A DNA stretch of 64,000 nucleotides. It comes from Lycorma delicatula. Taxonomy: Eukaryota; Arthropoda; Insecta; Hemiptera; Fulgoridae. The notes under the pieces are model-generated. The model was not told the origin of the DNA, did no database searches, and saw only the letters and a list, made by a program, of their open reading frames with translations. This document shows positions 26,103 through 37,925 of this stretch, piece by piece. The number at the start of each line of letters is the position of its first letter. Position 1 is the first letter of the stretch. Made by a program: the position numbers and the translations under genes. The stretch lies in the NCBI RefSeq assembly GCF_047948215.1, contig NC_134458.1, forward strand, positions 136,471,036 to 136,535,035, given 5' to 3'.

Positions 26103-27900
26103 TTTTTTAATACTCCCTCCCCTGAGCCGGACTCACAGTTAACCCCACATCAATCAGTCGCCCTAAAGCATACAACGAAATGTCTGTGCCATAAACGGCT
26201 ACTGAGACACGAACAGTTTAGCGAACAGTATCCTAAATAGCTCCTAGAGCTTACCTAACAGCGTGAGGGGGCTAAGCGCGGCTTACGTGTCCCAACCACG
26301 TCATATATTTGCTAAAATGGGTAGGCGTACTCCGTCAGCTACTAAAAATATATATGACATCCATAAATTAAAATTCATTTCGTCGAGACAGCAATTCACT
26401 CCCACGCCAAGGTCGCTGAATGCAAGCAAGAACCTGTCCACCGTATTAAAGCGCTTGGAGCCTTAATTGGCTGGTGGTCAGCCATATATATCTCTACGTT
26501 AGCGTCCCACATCGGTACGGTAGGAGTCTTTTTCCTCAGGTAAACTACTGATGTCGGTTGAACAAAGCAACCGGATCAAGGAACTCCCACACGGTCCGAC
26601 AATGCGGTTCTCGCCACATTGACTCGCTGCTTGTGAGTGGCCAATTTTCCCGTTGACCTCTCTAAGTTCCAGGGTGGCCCGGTTTCTGCCCCCCTTAAGA
26701 GCAGGGCAGTCAAACATTAGGTGTTCATTTGACTGGGTTCTCCGCAGACGCACAGCTCATCAGCTGCCAGGCGGAACTGAAACAGATATTGGTTTAAATT
26801 AACATGGTTGGTGAGCACCCGGGCACCCGTTGCCCTTAAAAACGACCTCGAGGCCTACCATCCCCTCAGACTCTGTATAAATTTATACTATGATCTTTCC
26901 TTAGTCGTGGTGTGCCATTCCAGCTGCCATATATTCATCGCGAGGATCTGCAGACTCTTCCGCAGGCGGGAGGTGGGCAACTGAACGAAATTTAGACTTA
27001 CTGTGCATTGTGATCATCGTTCCGCTACGGTTCTGGCCCGACTCGAAACCGCATCCGAAATACCTCGACCTCAAGACCTCATGCAATTTCCACATGGCTG
27101 CCCAAACTTTCACCGCTAAGTCGATTGGGCGAGCCTTTCCCAATACGATGGTAGCCTCGTAGGAGGTTGTTTTAAAAACACCAGTGCATACAATTAAGGC
27201 TCTGCGCTGGGCACTCCTTAAATTTTGAAGAGTGCTCTATTAATATCCAACCTATGCATCCAAACGGGCGCCGCGTAAGAGGTCATGCTTTCATAGACAC
27301 CTCGGTACACCATGTACATATGACGGCCCGATAACCCATAGTCTTTCCGAGCAGCAATCCTCCTAATTTTGTTCATCGACCCACAGTTAATTATAACACA
27401 GTCCAAGGGAGTGTCCTATAAACTCTAACGGGCCTTCCCAACCACCAGCTGAATATCTGGCAAGGCAGGTCGGTCCACCGATTGGCTGTTTTACTTCATG
27501 CCTGCCTCTAACCACCAGCCAGGAGACTGCAGATCCAGCATTACCGTAACCTTCATCCCTACTCCACGGACCTGGTTTCGGTTTTTTGAGTGCGTTATGC
27601 CCCAAATGGGGCGTCCCCAAGAGGATCCTTGGTCTTGATCCCCCCCTGAAAGACGTCAGGTCTAGATGATCGTCGTCACAGCAGAAAGCGTCACATTTCA
27701 TACATGGAGTCCCCAGCTGATCATCGGAGACAGCACACAGGGCATATGGGCCGTCACAGCTAGGGCTGTCCAAGACCTCCCGTTAGAAACCCCTCCTTCG
27801 TTTCTCATCATCTTTGGCTCGAAGCACCGTCCGAGAAAAGAGGCTGAGCCCATTCCAACAAGTTGCAGAACGATGATATAAATTAGCAGGGACGCAGGTG
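26103..27900 (-). mobile_element. R1/Jockey-like non-LTR retrotransposon, 5'-truncated, minus strand
   Basis: On the minus strand the element runs from about 27,900 to 26,103. It carries the C-terminal half of ORF2, then a 3' untranslated region of about 390 bp, and ends GGGGAGGGAGTATTAAAAAA, an A-rich 3' terminus. The segment is markedly GC-richer than its surroundings. The 27,470-27,900 part is hard to read in any frame and may be either decayed RT or a different repeat. Confidence 0.75.
26499..27460 (-). pseudogene. Non-LTR ORF2 C-terminus (RT thumb and zinc knuckle), broken
   Basis: Motifs appear in order on the minus strand across shifting frames. First comes an RT-connection segment (DIQLVVGKAR, then DCVIINCGSMNKIRRIAARK), then GLSGRHMYMVYRGVYESMTS and YAAPVW at about 27,370-27,250. 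Next is a basic linker (27,143-26,901), then LTNHVNLNQYLFQFRLAADE at about 26,820-26,760, and a knuckle CVCGEP with EHLMFDC at about 26,755-26,700 that needs a one-base shift. The YRGVY...YAAPVW wording and the C-terminal CCHC knuckle are usual for R1 and Jockey-group elements. The catalytic YADD block is not visible. Nothing functional can be made. Confidence 0.75.
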
Positions 27901-27904
27901 ACAA

Positions 27905-28030
27905 GCCAGTAATCTCCGCATGAGCCCTTTGGCTCGTGCGGAGATTACTGGCCCACGAGCCAAAGATTACTCCGCACGAGCCAAAGATTACTCCGCACGA
28001 GCCAAAGGACTCGGTCGGAGATTACTGGCC
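27905..28030. repeat. 22-bp hairpin followed by 21-bp tandem units
   Basis: 27,905-27,926 is the reverse complement of 27,931-27,952 with one mismatch, around a CTTT loop (GCCAGTAATCTCCGC versus GCGGAGATTACTGGC). From 27,954 the unit CACGAGCCAAAGATTACTCCG repeats about 2.6 times, using the same words as the hairpin arm, and GGAGATTACTGGCCC returns at 28,018-28,032. It abuts the truncated 5' end of the non-LTR element. Confidence 0.9.
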
Positions 28031-28345
28031 CAACAAATGTGCCTAAGAAATATATAACCTTAATTAGGCGAAATTTCGAGATACTGAGGGTGAAATAACT
28101 GAAAATTTAATGGCATTAATGTCCCATATATAGAAGTAACCTGACCAAGTTTGGTCAAAAAATCGGTCCAATAGTTCTGGAGATATTGGTGATTTAGAGG
28201 CCAACACCGAATACACACACGTACATACGAATATTAACGTCCGGAAAATTTTCACCCGGTTTTTTGGGTTTCTTAGATGTTGAAACGTCAAGATCCGGTA
28301 AAAACCGTATACATCCAGATTGGACCGATTACAATACTTTCTCTT
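28031..28345. repeat. Probable old interspersed repeat (retroelement end-like)
   Basis: Phrases such as GACCAAGTTTGGTC, AAAATCGGTCCAATAGTTC and ACACACACGTACATACG followed by CCGGTTTTTTGGGTTTC are typical of 3' ends and tails of insect repeats. The open frame on the minus strand here has no recognised domain. Confidence 0.4.
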
Positions 28346-28594
28346 CTAGAGCTCTGCTACAGCACAATCTAGACGAGAAAGTTGGCTACTATTAATTGGC
28401 TACTACAAAATTCATCTAACCAATAAGATTTAAAGAATCTATTTATTAGAACGTAACATTCATTTCCGCCTTCTAGGCAATCAGTGACGGTGATAAAGAA
28501 AATAGGTACCTGAAATTATATTTTCCCGCACTACATTTTATTCCACATGAAAAAATACATGATAACATTTTTAAGATTTGGATATTATAGATAA

Positions 28595-28662
28595 AGTAAT
28601 TAAAACCCTTTAAGATTATTAAAGATGTCAAATGAGAAATAATGTAACATAACTATTTTATG
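28595..28662 (+). repeat. Local dispersed duplicate, copy 1
   Basis: The stretch from TTATAGATAAAGTAATTAAAA through AACATAACTATTTTA is repeated at about 29,267-29,342 with few changes. The two copies are about 680 bp apart in the same orientation, both inside AT-rich DNA. Confidence 0.7.
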
Positions 28663-28719
28663 TAGAAATTAAAAGAAAATGAAAAGTGTTAAAAAAATAT
28701 ATCTAAATTACAAAAGTTT

Positions 28720-28723
<4 letters not shown>

Positions 28724-28772
<49 letters not shown>
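28724..28772. repeat. (TA)n microsatellite
   Basis: About 49 bp of pure TA alternation. Confidence 0.9.
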
Positions 28773-28778
<6 letters not shown>

Positions 28779-29266
28779 ATATAATTAATATTGTATTTAA
28801 TAATTTATATTAATATATATTAAATAAATCTAACTTATAAAGTCGCTAAATTAAAAATTAAATCATGTATTCATTATATAATATAGAGAAAACGGATTTA
28901 CACCCAATCGATAAGATAGGCGTTTGTGTTTATCTTATTCCATACATATCTGGAAAACATAAAAGCCTTTTTCAGAATATTCTAGAAAGATGATTTGACT
29001 ATTACAAAATTTTAAGAAAATATTAATCAACATTTCGATTTATTATTAAGTTATAGTGAAAAAATTCGTGGCTGTAGTTTGGTATATCCAATTGCATAGA
29101 TCATATCGTCGTTTATCCTAATATAAAACATATTCATGTAAGTAAACGATTAGAATACACAGAACAAAAAAAACATTCTTTTAGCTTGTTGAAGATAATA
29201 CCTGAAAAATAATATCAAAAATTCACCATTTTATTTAATAATTGGTGAGATCGGGAATTTGGGTAT

Positions 29267-29342
29267 TATAGATAAAACAATTAAAACCCTCTTAGATTAT
29301 TGAAGATGTCAAATGAAAAATAATGTAACATAACTATTTTAT
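29267..29342 (+). repeat. Local dispersed duplicate, copy 2
   Basis: Matches 28,595-28,662 in the same orientation, including GAAGATGTCAAATGA and TAATGTAACATAACTATTTT. Confidence 0.7.
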
Positions 29343-32290
29343 ACCAAATATAAATATATATTTCGTCTTAATGTAATTCTAAACATATATAAAACTTTTT
29401 TTAAAGAAATTTATTAGGAATTTTATCAGGATGTTGTATAAAAATAAGTTTTCCATAACACACGAATTGGCAATCCGACTAATGATGATAATATTTATCT
29501 CATAAAAAGAAATAGATTATTCCACGAAATATAAAATACATATTTACGATAAAATTCGCTAATCAACACGATTTTATGAAATTACTTATTAATCTTACGT
29601 ATTATTCGAATGATGTATTCTAGCCATTCATTAAAACATAAAGGAATTAATTTTAGGATTTTTAGTCTAATTTTTATTCGATTCAAAACAAAGATGTATA
29701 CTAGGTAAAAAAAAATAAATGACAAATTATTTATTAAGCATATTCAAGACGGTAAATAAAAAATAAATTTGCCCATCCATCGCAAATGTTTTGTAAATTA
29801 CTGAATGTTACACAAGATATCAATATCATAATCTAAATTGAAAAGTAAACTTTTCCAAAAAAAACTTACAGAAAATGATTGTAATATAAAATTAAAATTT
29901 AAAATAAATATTTCAATATAATACAATATAATATTTAAATACTTAAATATTTAAAATAAAATTTAGTTAATATATTAGATTTTTAGAATTCATTAATCAA
30001 AATCTAAGAAGCGACACCCATGTTCATGAATACGATCGCAAATAAGAAGGTGATATTTGAATGAAGATTTTCTCATCCGATTTTTACGCTTATGTAAAAT
30101 GATCATGTAATATGAAATAAATTATAAAAACATTATTTAATTTTGCTTAAGATTATTTAAGTTTAGTGAAAAATAATATAAATATATATATTAATTACTC
30201 GTATATTGCACTGTGACCTGATTACTAGGGAGCTAGTCGTGAAAATATAACAAAATTTTTATTAAATTTAAAGAAAATAATTGCCTATTATAAAATACCG
30301 CTAACCGAATTTAATTTAGAATTGCGTATGGATCATGTATTTCAATGAATCAATCAGCCACCTGCATCAAAATGTACAATTCATAACAATATTTCGTTCT
30401 CAAAAATGATTCTTTATTTTAATATAAAATTTAAATATCAATATTATTCCCGTTGCAAAATTGACAGAATAAAATAGATTAAAACAAATTATTTAATTAT
30501 CTTCGTGGTTTTAGTAAAAGAAATCGTAAATCCATTGGACTGTAATTGAGAAATCTAATTGCTAAAGCAAACAATTGTATGTAGATCTAATCTAGAAAAA
30601 AACACTTTTCCCCACAATATTTGTAGGAAGTGTATTAAAAAATTCTGTTAAAAAGTTATATTTTAAAAATAAATTCAATCTACAGATTGACTAATTGATT
30701 AATTAAACATGACGTAAATCAACGGTTTCGACTGAAATTGTAAAAACTTTACCAAGGTATTTTTGATCTTTCATAAAGTGTGATTTTATTCAGATATAAT
30801 ATATACATCAAAAAGTGAAAAAATGTTACACAATTTAACATAAAAGAAATAAAAGACGATCCGAATACTTAACTACAAAACTACATTATCTGATTGTATA
30901 ATTGTAAAGATTTATTTACAACATTTATGGTATACTATTGACTAATACATAATTCTCTAACCAGTAATGTTTAAATAAAAATTTATCAACATTTTGATGT
31001 AATATTACATCAAGCATTTATTCAGCAAATTAGTGATATATCTTCAGAATACATCTAAATACAAATATTTCTGTGTACTTTTCTTATTCTTTTATAAAAT
31101 GTTAAAATAATAAAAATAAAATTGTTAAATTATTTTCAAAATATTAATTTAAAAAATAGAATATTTTAATTTGAAATAAGGAAAGAAAGACATATTTTGA
31201 AAAAGGAAAGAAAAATTCTAAGAAAAATGTTAGGCCCGATATGAGAAAATAATAAAAATGTTTTAAAATCAAAAATTTTATAGAAAATTTGAAAACATAA
31301 TCGTCAAAATTACAAAAAAAAAAACTGATAATGTTTTACGGTCATTTAAATAGAATGAATGAAGAAAAATTAACAAGAAAGAATATACTTCTTTGATAAT
31401 CTAAAAAGTAAAAATAACTGAGTTTAGAAATAGGAAAGGATTTTCAAAAGATCAGAATAACAGAAGAAGAAATTTTAGACAACGAAAATTTTCGAAAAAA
31501 TATGTATGAGTAAAAGATTCAAAGTAGCTCATGACGGAAGAGGAAATATGAGAATCACAAAACACAAAGAAAGATTAAGAAAAATGATCATTGACAAATG
31601 ACAGAAGATTAAAACCTCGTGGCGAAAATAAAGTTTGTTCACACGATCCAGAGATGGCCAATTCAAAAACAAAAATATATATATATCTTTTATATTTTTT
31701 ATAAATGAAATTAAGATCCCTAATTACTAAACAGACATTTGTATCTTTTCTCTCCATATTTTAGTTTTAATTTTACTGTAAGGTGATTCTTTAAACATCT
31801 TTTACAAAAGATGTTTGAATGAGTGACTTATTAAATTATCAAAAAAAAGATAGTGTTGTAAAATACGACACGCTCTCTATTTCAACAACTCTTCTATATT
31901 TTTGGACATATATTTACGTCCAAATACATTATTAAAATACCGTAAGTAAATGAATAGATGTAACAATAATTAGAATTAGTCAAGCAGTTCTTGATATTTA
32001 ATCTATAATGTTTACTAACCAATATGGATTTGATTAGTATGGAATAAATTTAATTTTTATAACGGGTTAGAAAATACCTAAAAAAATCTTTTTTATTCTT
32101 TCACGGGCAAAATTAAACATTTAGTTGTAGCATTTTCAGTTAACACTGAGTTATTAAAAAAAAAAAAAAAAATAATAAATAAATGTTTCATGGCGTAATC
32201 TATATCTAACCATTTGAGTTATGCTTTCCGTAGAGACTAACATCAAAAACTAAACTTTTTTAATTTAAAAATGTTAACGCTCAGGTCAAC

Positions 32291-32295
<5 letters not shown>

Positions 32296-32329
<34 letters not shown>
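32296..32329. repeat. (TA)n microsatellite
   Basis: Pure TA alternation of about 34 bp. Confidence 0.9.
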
Positions 32330-32331
<2 letters not shown>

Positions 32332-32559
32332 AAGACAAACGTAATACCTAGCTTTCCATCAGCAGTACAAAATCTACCAATGTTTCTTACCTTATTGTTT
32401 CTCCAATTTTTACATTAAAAACACTTTCGAGGGTTTCCCTCATCATCAGTTAATCAACATTTAAAAAAAGTTACACATTAAAATTAAAACATTAAAAATT
32501 GCCGCATATTGTAACATATGTAGTCAAAAATTAAAATAAAAAAAAAAAAAAAAGAAAAT

Positions 32560-33320
32560 CCCTTTCGGCACGCTGAAAGGCGGAGATAGATTTTACCGGT
32601 GCTAAGTGTGAGATAAAAAAGTTTTCCACCTTAAAAGCTACAAAAAACTTCAAATTTACTCAATATGACAATGGTTACATGTGAAAAAAGTTTCACATGT
32701 ATAGCATACGACAAGCTCTATCGCAATTCCAGCAATATCTTGGTCATCCCTTGCCGTATGGGTTGATCATATCGAAAGTTGTTTCAGACAAAAGTACTAG
32801 ATAATGTTTAAAGGACTACCGACCACTTTAAACCGATTCGATACTGTGCCTTTTAAGGGAGGTATGATTTTTTTTTTGTCTTCGAAACCCCATTTATTCC
32901 ATCCCCTGAGCCAAGGTTGGTGATATCAAAAACCTTTACCTAGATAAGTTTTAGGCCCTTATCCAAAGAATAGTAACAAATTTAAACGAATTCAATATTT
33001 TACTTAATAAGAAAGTAATAGCGATATTTTGTTTCTTCAAAAAAAGCTCCCCCATTTCCTTTCCAATGGTTTGATTTTGCCCATTAACTAACTCAACCGA
33101 GATTTTCGGTCGTTATATTTTACGTATTAATTTAAAAGTTTTTGGCACGAAATTACAGCAGTTATTGTGTCCACAAGAAAGTTAATATATAAACTGTTGA
33201 ACTGACAGTGTTTTTGGGCTCTGGGGGATGTGAAACGCGAAGATATGTCGAAATATTCCGAAAGTTGAATCATAGTACCCATTACAATATGTAGATTTCT
33301 TATGAAATCTACCTAATAAT
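32560..33320. repeat. Mixed-complexity DNA, probable decayed mobile element
   Basis: It stands out from AT-rich flanks by short G/C runs and full-complexity text, for example TGGTCATCCCTTGCCGTATG at 32,741-32,760 and CCCCATTTATTCCATCCCCTG near 32,890. Two small hairpins lie in it: ACATGTGAAA/TTTCACATGT at about 32,678-32,701 and GTAGATTTC/GAAATCTAC at about 33,291-33,312. No protein motif could be read on either strand. Confidence 0.35.
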
Positions 33321-33934
33321 ACCTGTGGCCGGCCTTACATAGAGTACTGTACTAATATTATATGAATTTTACTAATTTATGCAAACGTTCTGCTATTTAT
33401 GGCGGTTTTGATAAGAAAATCATTATCAAACTCTGTCTGCATATTAATAAAATTGAAATTTTGTTTATATTTGTATAGATAACATTTTTCTAAAATGTCT
33501 AATTTTTTTATTGTTATTATCACATTATTTTGTAATTTCAATTATTTTAAAATTTGTGTGTAAGTCGGTGATGGAATGTTTGTTAACTATTAAATGGTCA
33601 GCAAGATTAGAGAAACCTAACTTATTGTTTTTATAAACTTTTTATAAACACTTTGCAGTGTTCTGCAAATCTTACCCTAAATGATCTATTAGTTCTCCCA
33701 ATATAAATTTTATTTTATGTATATATTTAATTAGATTCAAATTAGGTATTTCAAAATAATATAAAAAATTTAATTTAATAAAATTAGTTATTTCCATTTC
33801 AAAAAAAAAAGTACAGATAAAATTTAATGTAAATTACTTATTACTTATTTTTATAGAAATTTATCTCAAACTAAAACATAACGTTTTAATGTTTGAAAAA
33901 TATATTAATAATTTAAGATTAAATATTTTAATAA
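33321..33934. other. AT-rich intergenic DNA, no gene seen
   Basis: AT-rich with no recognisable feature. Confidence 0.55.
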
Positions 33935-34025
33935 TGCCGACCTCCTTGGCTGAACGAGAGGTTCTTGACAACCAGAAGGTTCTGTGTTTGAATCCTGATC
34001 AAGCTTGACCTATTTTCACCACAAA
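33935..34025 (+). mobile_element. tRNA-derived SINE head, probable family A, decayed
   Basis: CCGACCTCCTTGGCTGAACG begins a tRNA-like head; the degraded B box GTGTTTGAATCCTGATCAAGC follows at 33,983-34,003. The later CCTATTTTCACCACA echoes the family A body start (GCATxxxATTTTTCACAC). The rest of the body is lost. Confidence 0.5.
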
Positions 34026-34985
34026 TATTAATAAAAAATAGAAGAAGAGTAGGTGTATAATTTGGGCAAAAGCCTACAATAATTGGAGAGAATAATATAT
34101 AAATGAATACGCAATATAAATAATTTTTAATTAAAAACGACATTAAACATAACTAGATAATCGCTTCCAAAAGAACTTTTTAGAACGAGTAGAAAATGAA
34201 GCAAAACTTGTTCCAGTATTGTGATGTTAGTGAAAGAAATGATTATAATCAGATACAAAAGAGTGGTCCACCTCTCACACAACAACAAACAGATAAAAAT
34301 CAAGGATGAAGATGGGTGAAAGAAAAAAACAAAGAAAGAGATAGAGTGAGTAACTTAAGTGAAGAGGGACAGAGATGAGAGATAGGAGTTTGCAAGAAAG
34401 CGTACAGAAGAGAAAAAGCGATAGGTAAAGAGGGAATGAGCAACCAAACCAACTTAAAGGTAGTATTCAGTGACAATCGCTTAAGTCCATCGGCCGTAAA
34501 TTACTGCACAACGCTTCCTTCCAACAATTCTCCACAAGTCTTCTGTTACTTTGACCAAACTACAAGACTACTGGGTTGGCTGTGACACAGAAACACACAC
34601 ACACACACACACACAGAGACAGAGAGAGAGAGAGAGAGAGAGCGAGATATGAGAGAGGAAAGAACAATCACATATAAACATAGTACTGCTTCTCTTGGTC
34701 ATCGACTGATTTACGCAAACATAAGGTACTAAATTATACTGAAATGTTTTATTGTTTTTTCATATAAATATCTTTTAAGATCGGCATTCCATATCTTTAC
34801 CCAGCTTGGCATTTAGCGATGACATTATTCACAATTCATGACGATGAAATATATCATATATTACACAGTGTACATTTTTAGGAGACTAGTCAATAAGTAA
34901 CAAATCATTTAAGTTTATAGAAAATTGAATATAAAGAAAAAATATAAATAAGACAGTATTATTTTAATATTTCCGCAGGTTTTAT
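34026..34985. promoter_or_regulatory. Purine-rich island with CA/GA microsatellites, possible regulatory DNA
   Basis: 34,290-34,450 is strongly A/G-rich on the + strand with many GAGAG, AGAGA and GAGTG words. 34,470-34,560 is full-complexity and GC-richer. (CA)11 at 34,593-34,614 passes into a (GA)n run to about 34,648. On the minus strand this resembles the C/T-rich islands at 3,900, 5,940 and 7,745. Clusters of GAGAG sites occur in insect promoters and Polycomb elements, but that use here is inference. No coding frame is convincing. Confidence 0.2.
34593..34648. repeat. (CA)n-(GA)n compound microsatellite
   Basis: Eleven CA units, then a GA run with one CA interruption. Confidence 0.9.
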
Positions 34986-34986
34986 A

Positions 34987-35011
34987 GACACACACACACA
35001 CACACCCACAC

Positions 35012-35049
<38 letters not shown>
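34987..35049. repeat. (CA)n-(TA)n compound microsatellite
   Basis: CA units with one CC interruption to about 35,012, then pure TA to the edge of the mariner element. The element probably inserted at a TA of this array. Confidence 0.85.
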
Positions 35050-35054
<5 letters not shown>

Positions 35055-36360
35055 TGAGCAACTTAAAACCAAACCTTTACAAACTAAATAAAGTTCCGAC
35101 GTGTAACATTTTATGAATGAAATGAAAATCTATATTTTAATTAACTTCTGAATTTAAATAAGCAAAAGATTACGTATTTATTATAATTTTACGGAAAGTG
35201 TTCGAAATCAGCCTTCTGCGTAGTGACGCAGAATTGTATTGAGAGTCACCAAATGCCAAACGTTGTTATCAATGCCGTCGATTTCTTGTTGAATGTTTGT
35301 CTTCAGTTCATTAATATGTGAGGATTTTGATTCATTAACTCTATCCTTCAAATATCTCCAAAGTAACTGGAAAAAATCGCAAATATACAATTCTTGCAAC
35401 GCAGAGGCTACAACCCTCTTTTGACAGTTAGTTCTGTAAGAGCTGCATGAATGGTTAATTGCGAATCGTTTAATATCTGACATGTTACTCCGTCTTGTTT
35501 GAACGAGGCGTATTCTTTTTCACGATCTGTTAAATCAGCGTAGAATTCTTAGAAAATTCTACGATACACTTCATTACAGATAGTCCAATCAAAAATTATT
35601 GCCTCACTGGACTATTACCGAAAAGAGTACACCATACATCGTTTTTCTCAAGTGATGTGGACGCTTAAATATCCAGTAAGGATTGTCAGCCATCCATTGG
35701 GTGCTGTACGAATAAACATGCCCAGATAAAAAACCGTGGTACGTCTTACATGAAATACAACAGCGGGAATATCTATCCATTGATAATGTTTTTGAAAAGC
35801 CAGCCGCGGTTTGAATCTCTTTTAAGTTACACGATTCGATTTTAAATTTAAATTATGAAGAATTTTACCGCAAGATAGTGTATTTTTCACCATTCTAGTG
35901 TGATAACGTACATATAGATTTTTTTCGGACCTCAGAAATTCTTTTTTGAATATCGTTTATGGCCTCTGTAGTCTTAATGGAAGGTCGCCTATTTCGTATT
36001 GCGTTTAAACTTATCCCGTTGTACATCATTTTTAACCAATTCGTATTCTACTCATTGTTGGATACTGGAATTTAGAAATTTTTCTACAAATATTTGACGC
36101 GTTTCTTGAAAGGATCCAAAAAGCACAAAAGCGCTCATTATAGCAACCAACTCCTTGATCAAATAAAGCATTTTATTCGAGTACAAATAAAACTTCAAAG
36201 AACGAAAACATACTGAACTGAGGCATCACTAGTTTAAAACCGACTACAAGGTTATTAACATGTACAACTCAGTGGCACTGGTAGTAGTACCAGCGTTAAA
36301 AGTGACGCTCAAATAATTCTAGATCCAGCCGCCTCGGTTCAGTTTGAAGTTATTATAATA
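35050..36360 (-). mobile_element. Second member of the 24,430 mariner family, decayed, minus strand
   Basis: The left end (AGAGTGAGCAACTTAAAACC from 35,051) matches the terminal repeat of the 24,430 element. The right end (CGGTTCAGTTTGAAGTTATT at 36,335-36,354) is a worn form of the inverted partner. At about 1.3 kb it is closer to full length than the 24,430 copy. The transposase reads on the minus strand. Confidence 0.75.
35208..36150 (-). pseudogene. Mariner-family transposase pseudogene
   Basis: The N-terminus reads near 36,135-36,040: FGSFQETRQIFVEKFLNSSI, matching the SGSFEESRQVFAETFLNAC segment of the 24,430 element, followed by LVKND and QRD. The C-terminus is the longest clean part (35,483-35,208): ICDFFQLLWRYLKDRVNESK, then NELKTNIQQEIDGIDNNVWH and LNTILRHYAEG. 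CDFF...LWRYLKD is the third catalytic neighbourhood. Stops and shifts break the middle, where the first and second acidic blocks are not clearly readable. It is inactive. Confidence 0.75.
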
Positions 36361-37925
36361 TATATTTATCATACAATTAACATGTTAATTAAAATTTTAG
36401 AATCGATTATTTAAGATAAAATTAATTATTCTTCAGGAACTAAATAAATTTCAGCTCCTATTCATTGTAATTTATCAAAAAACGGATTTACTGTAAAATC
36501 AAAAACTTAAATTTTTACTATTTAATAATAATATATTTTGTTAAAATAAATAATTTTTATATTTAACATTTAACATATCAGTTTGTAAGCAGAATTAATC
36601 GTTCTTTGACATTACAATCTTAAAATCATTAATACAGTACTATTTTCGCTTAAATGAATTGAAATTACTGTTATATTTTAGGTTTAATTAATGGCATTCT
36701 CTATAGAATTGTCGGTTTGAAATCAAACAAAACAAAATGACAATTGTTATCAAGAAGCCATTATTATAATTTTACGACACAGTGATCGTAAAACTATTGG
36801 AATATAATTCCAGGAAAAATTTTATGTATGTTTACGTAAGATAAAAAATTAACATTATATCGAGACAATAATTTATAAATAATTGTATGAAAATTTTTAC
36901 GAGAGAACAGTAAAATTGTAATTATTAAGAAAATACTGTTTCATAGCTGTATTAAAAGTAACAAATAATACAAAAAAAATTTGGCTATATATGTTTTCAA
37001 AAGGTGATGATTTTTTAGGTTTTTTTACGAAACTAAATTTTGAAAATAAGAATCGCCGTAAGAAGGTAGAAAAATTAAAATAAATTAAAATTAAATAAAT
37101 TATTTTAATAATATTGATCTAGTTGCTATCATTAATCGTATCAGGTTGTGCTGGAGAGCGGCATATTATTTTAGGACTATTAGTAATTGAACTTTCAAAA
37201 AAAGATAATGCATATAAAAAAAGTCAGGTCACTCTCAATAAAAATATATACGGATTTTAGTTAAATCATAGTTAGCTCAAGGAGCTCCGTTATTATATCA
37301 TAGGAAAGAAAGATGATTTAACGAGCAAAGTCAGTTATGCGTATGGAAAGTTTATTGTCTTGAAATGGAAGCAGTAAGGAGAAAGTACGGCGAAAACCAT
37401 CTTTGGAGAAAAAGGCTTTTGAAAAGGTGAAAGGATTACTGAAAGCAAAACGTACTCGGATTTAATTGAGGAATAAGTTTGTCAAATACTTTAGGTAGGA
37501 TGTTAAAATCTGAATTAAAATTTCTGAGGGAAATCTGGATTGAATTTTGAAATATGGTTGAACACAATAATAGAAGTGAAATGGGAAAATAAAAAGAGTA
37601 ATAAAGAAATATTGGAATTAAATAATAGAAAAAGAGCAATGTTTGATGATGATAATAAGGAGGAAGAGAGAAATATTTTTGTTTGGCCATATCCCAAGTA
37701 GAAATTATCTTCGGTAAAGGTAATTTCTAAAATAAAAAAAGAAAGGAGGATTAGAAAAAGAAGGAAAACCTTTTAGATATTACAGATATTAGAAAGATAA
37801 GAATATATAAGAAAATGAAGGAAGGTGTTCAGGACCGTGGAGTCTGGTAGAATCATATTTGTTTAAAAAGAATAAGAAAATACGCTTGTAAAATTTCTAG
37901 CAGGTTTTAGATGAATAAATACACA
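36361..37925. other. AT-rich and purine-rich DNA, no gene recognised
   Basis: AT-rich to about 37,300, then an A/G-rich stretch on the + strand to about 37,830 with words like AAAGGAGGATTAGAAAAAG. The minus-strand frames at 37,436-37,697 are Leu/Ser/Phe-rich products of that bias. Nothing resembles a known protein or RNA. Confidence 0.5.

Larger units (their letters stand above)
28346..32559. other. AT-rich intergenic DNA with TA microsatellites, no gene seen
   Basis: Low-complexity AT-rich DNA. (TA)n runs lie at 28,724-28,772 and 32,296-32,329. 28,585-28,655 and 29,260-29,345 share a phrase (GATATTATAGATAAAGTAATTAAAACCCT-type, then AAGATGTCAAATGA and TAATGTAACATAACTATTTTA), so a sequence of about 80 bp is present twice. 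A palindrome AAACATCTTTT/AAAAGATGTTT is at about 31,793-31,816. No coding or RNA gene seen. Confidence 0.55.

Noticed and set aside
27666..27904. Overlapping frames on both strands, one Cys/Asp-rich (CDAFCCDDDHLD)
   Set aside because: No domain is recognisable and the segment is adjacent to decayed retroelement; the Cys cluster does not match a standard zinc knuckle.
27954..28018. CRISPR-like short repeats
   Set aside because: The 21-bp units are directly tandem without spacers, and the setting is eukaryotic.
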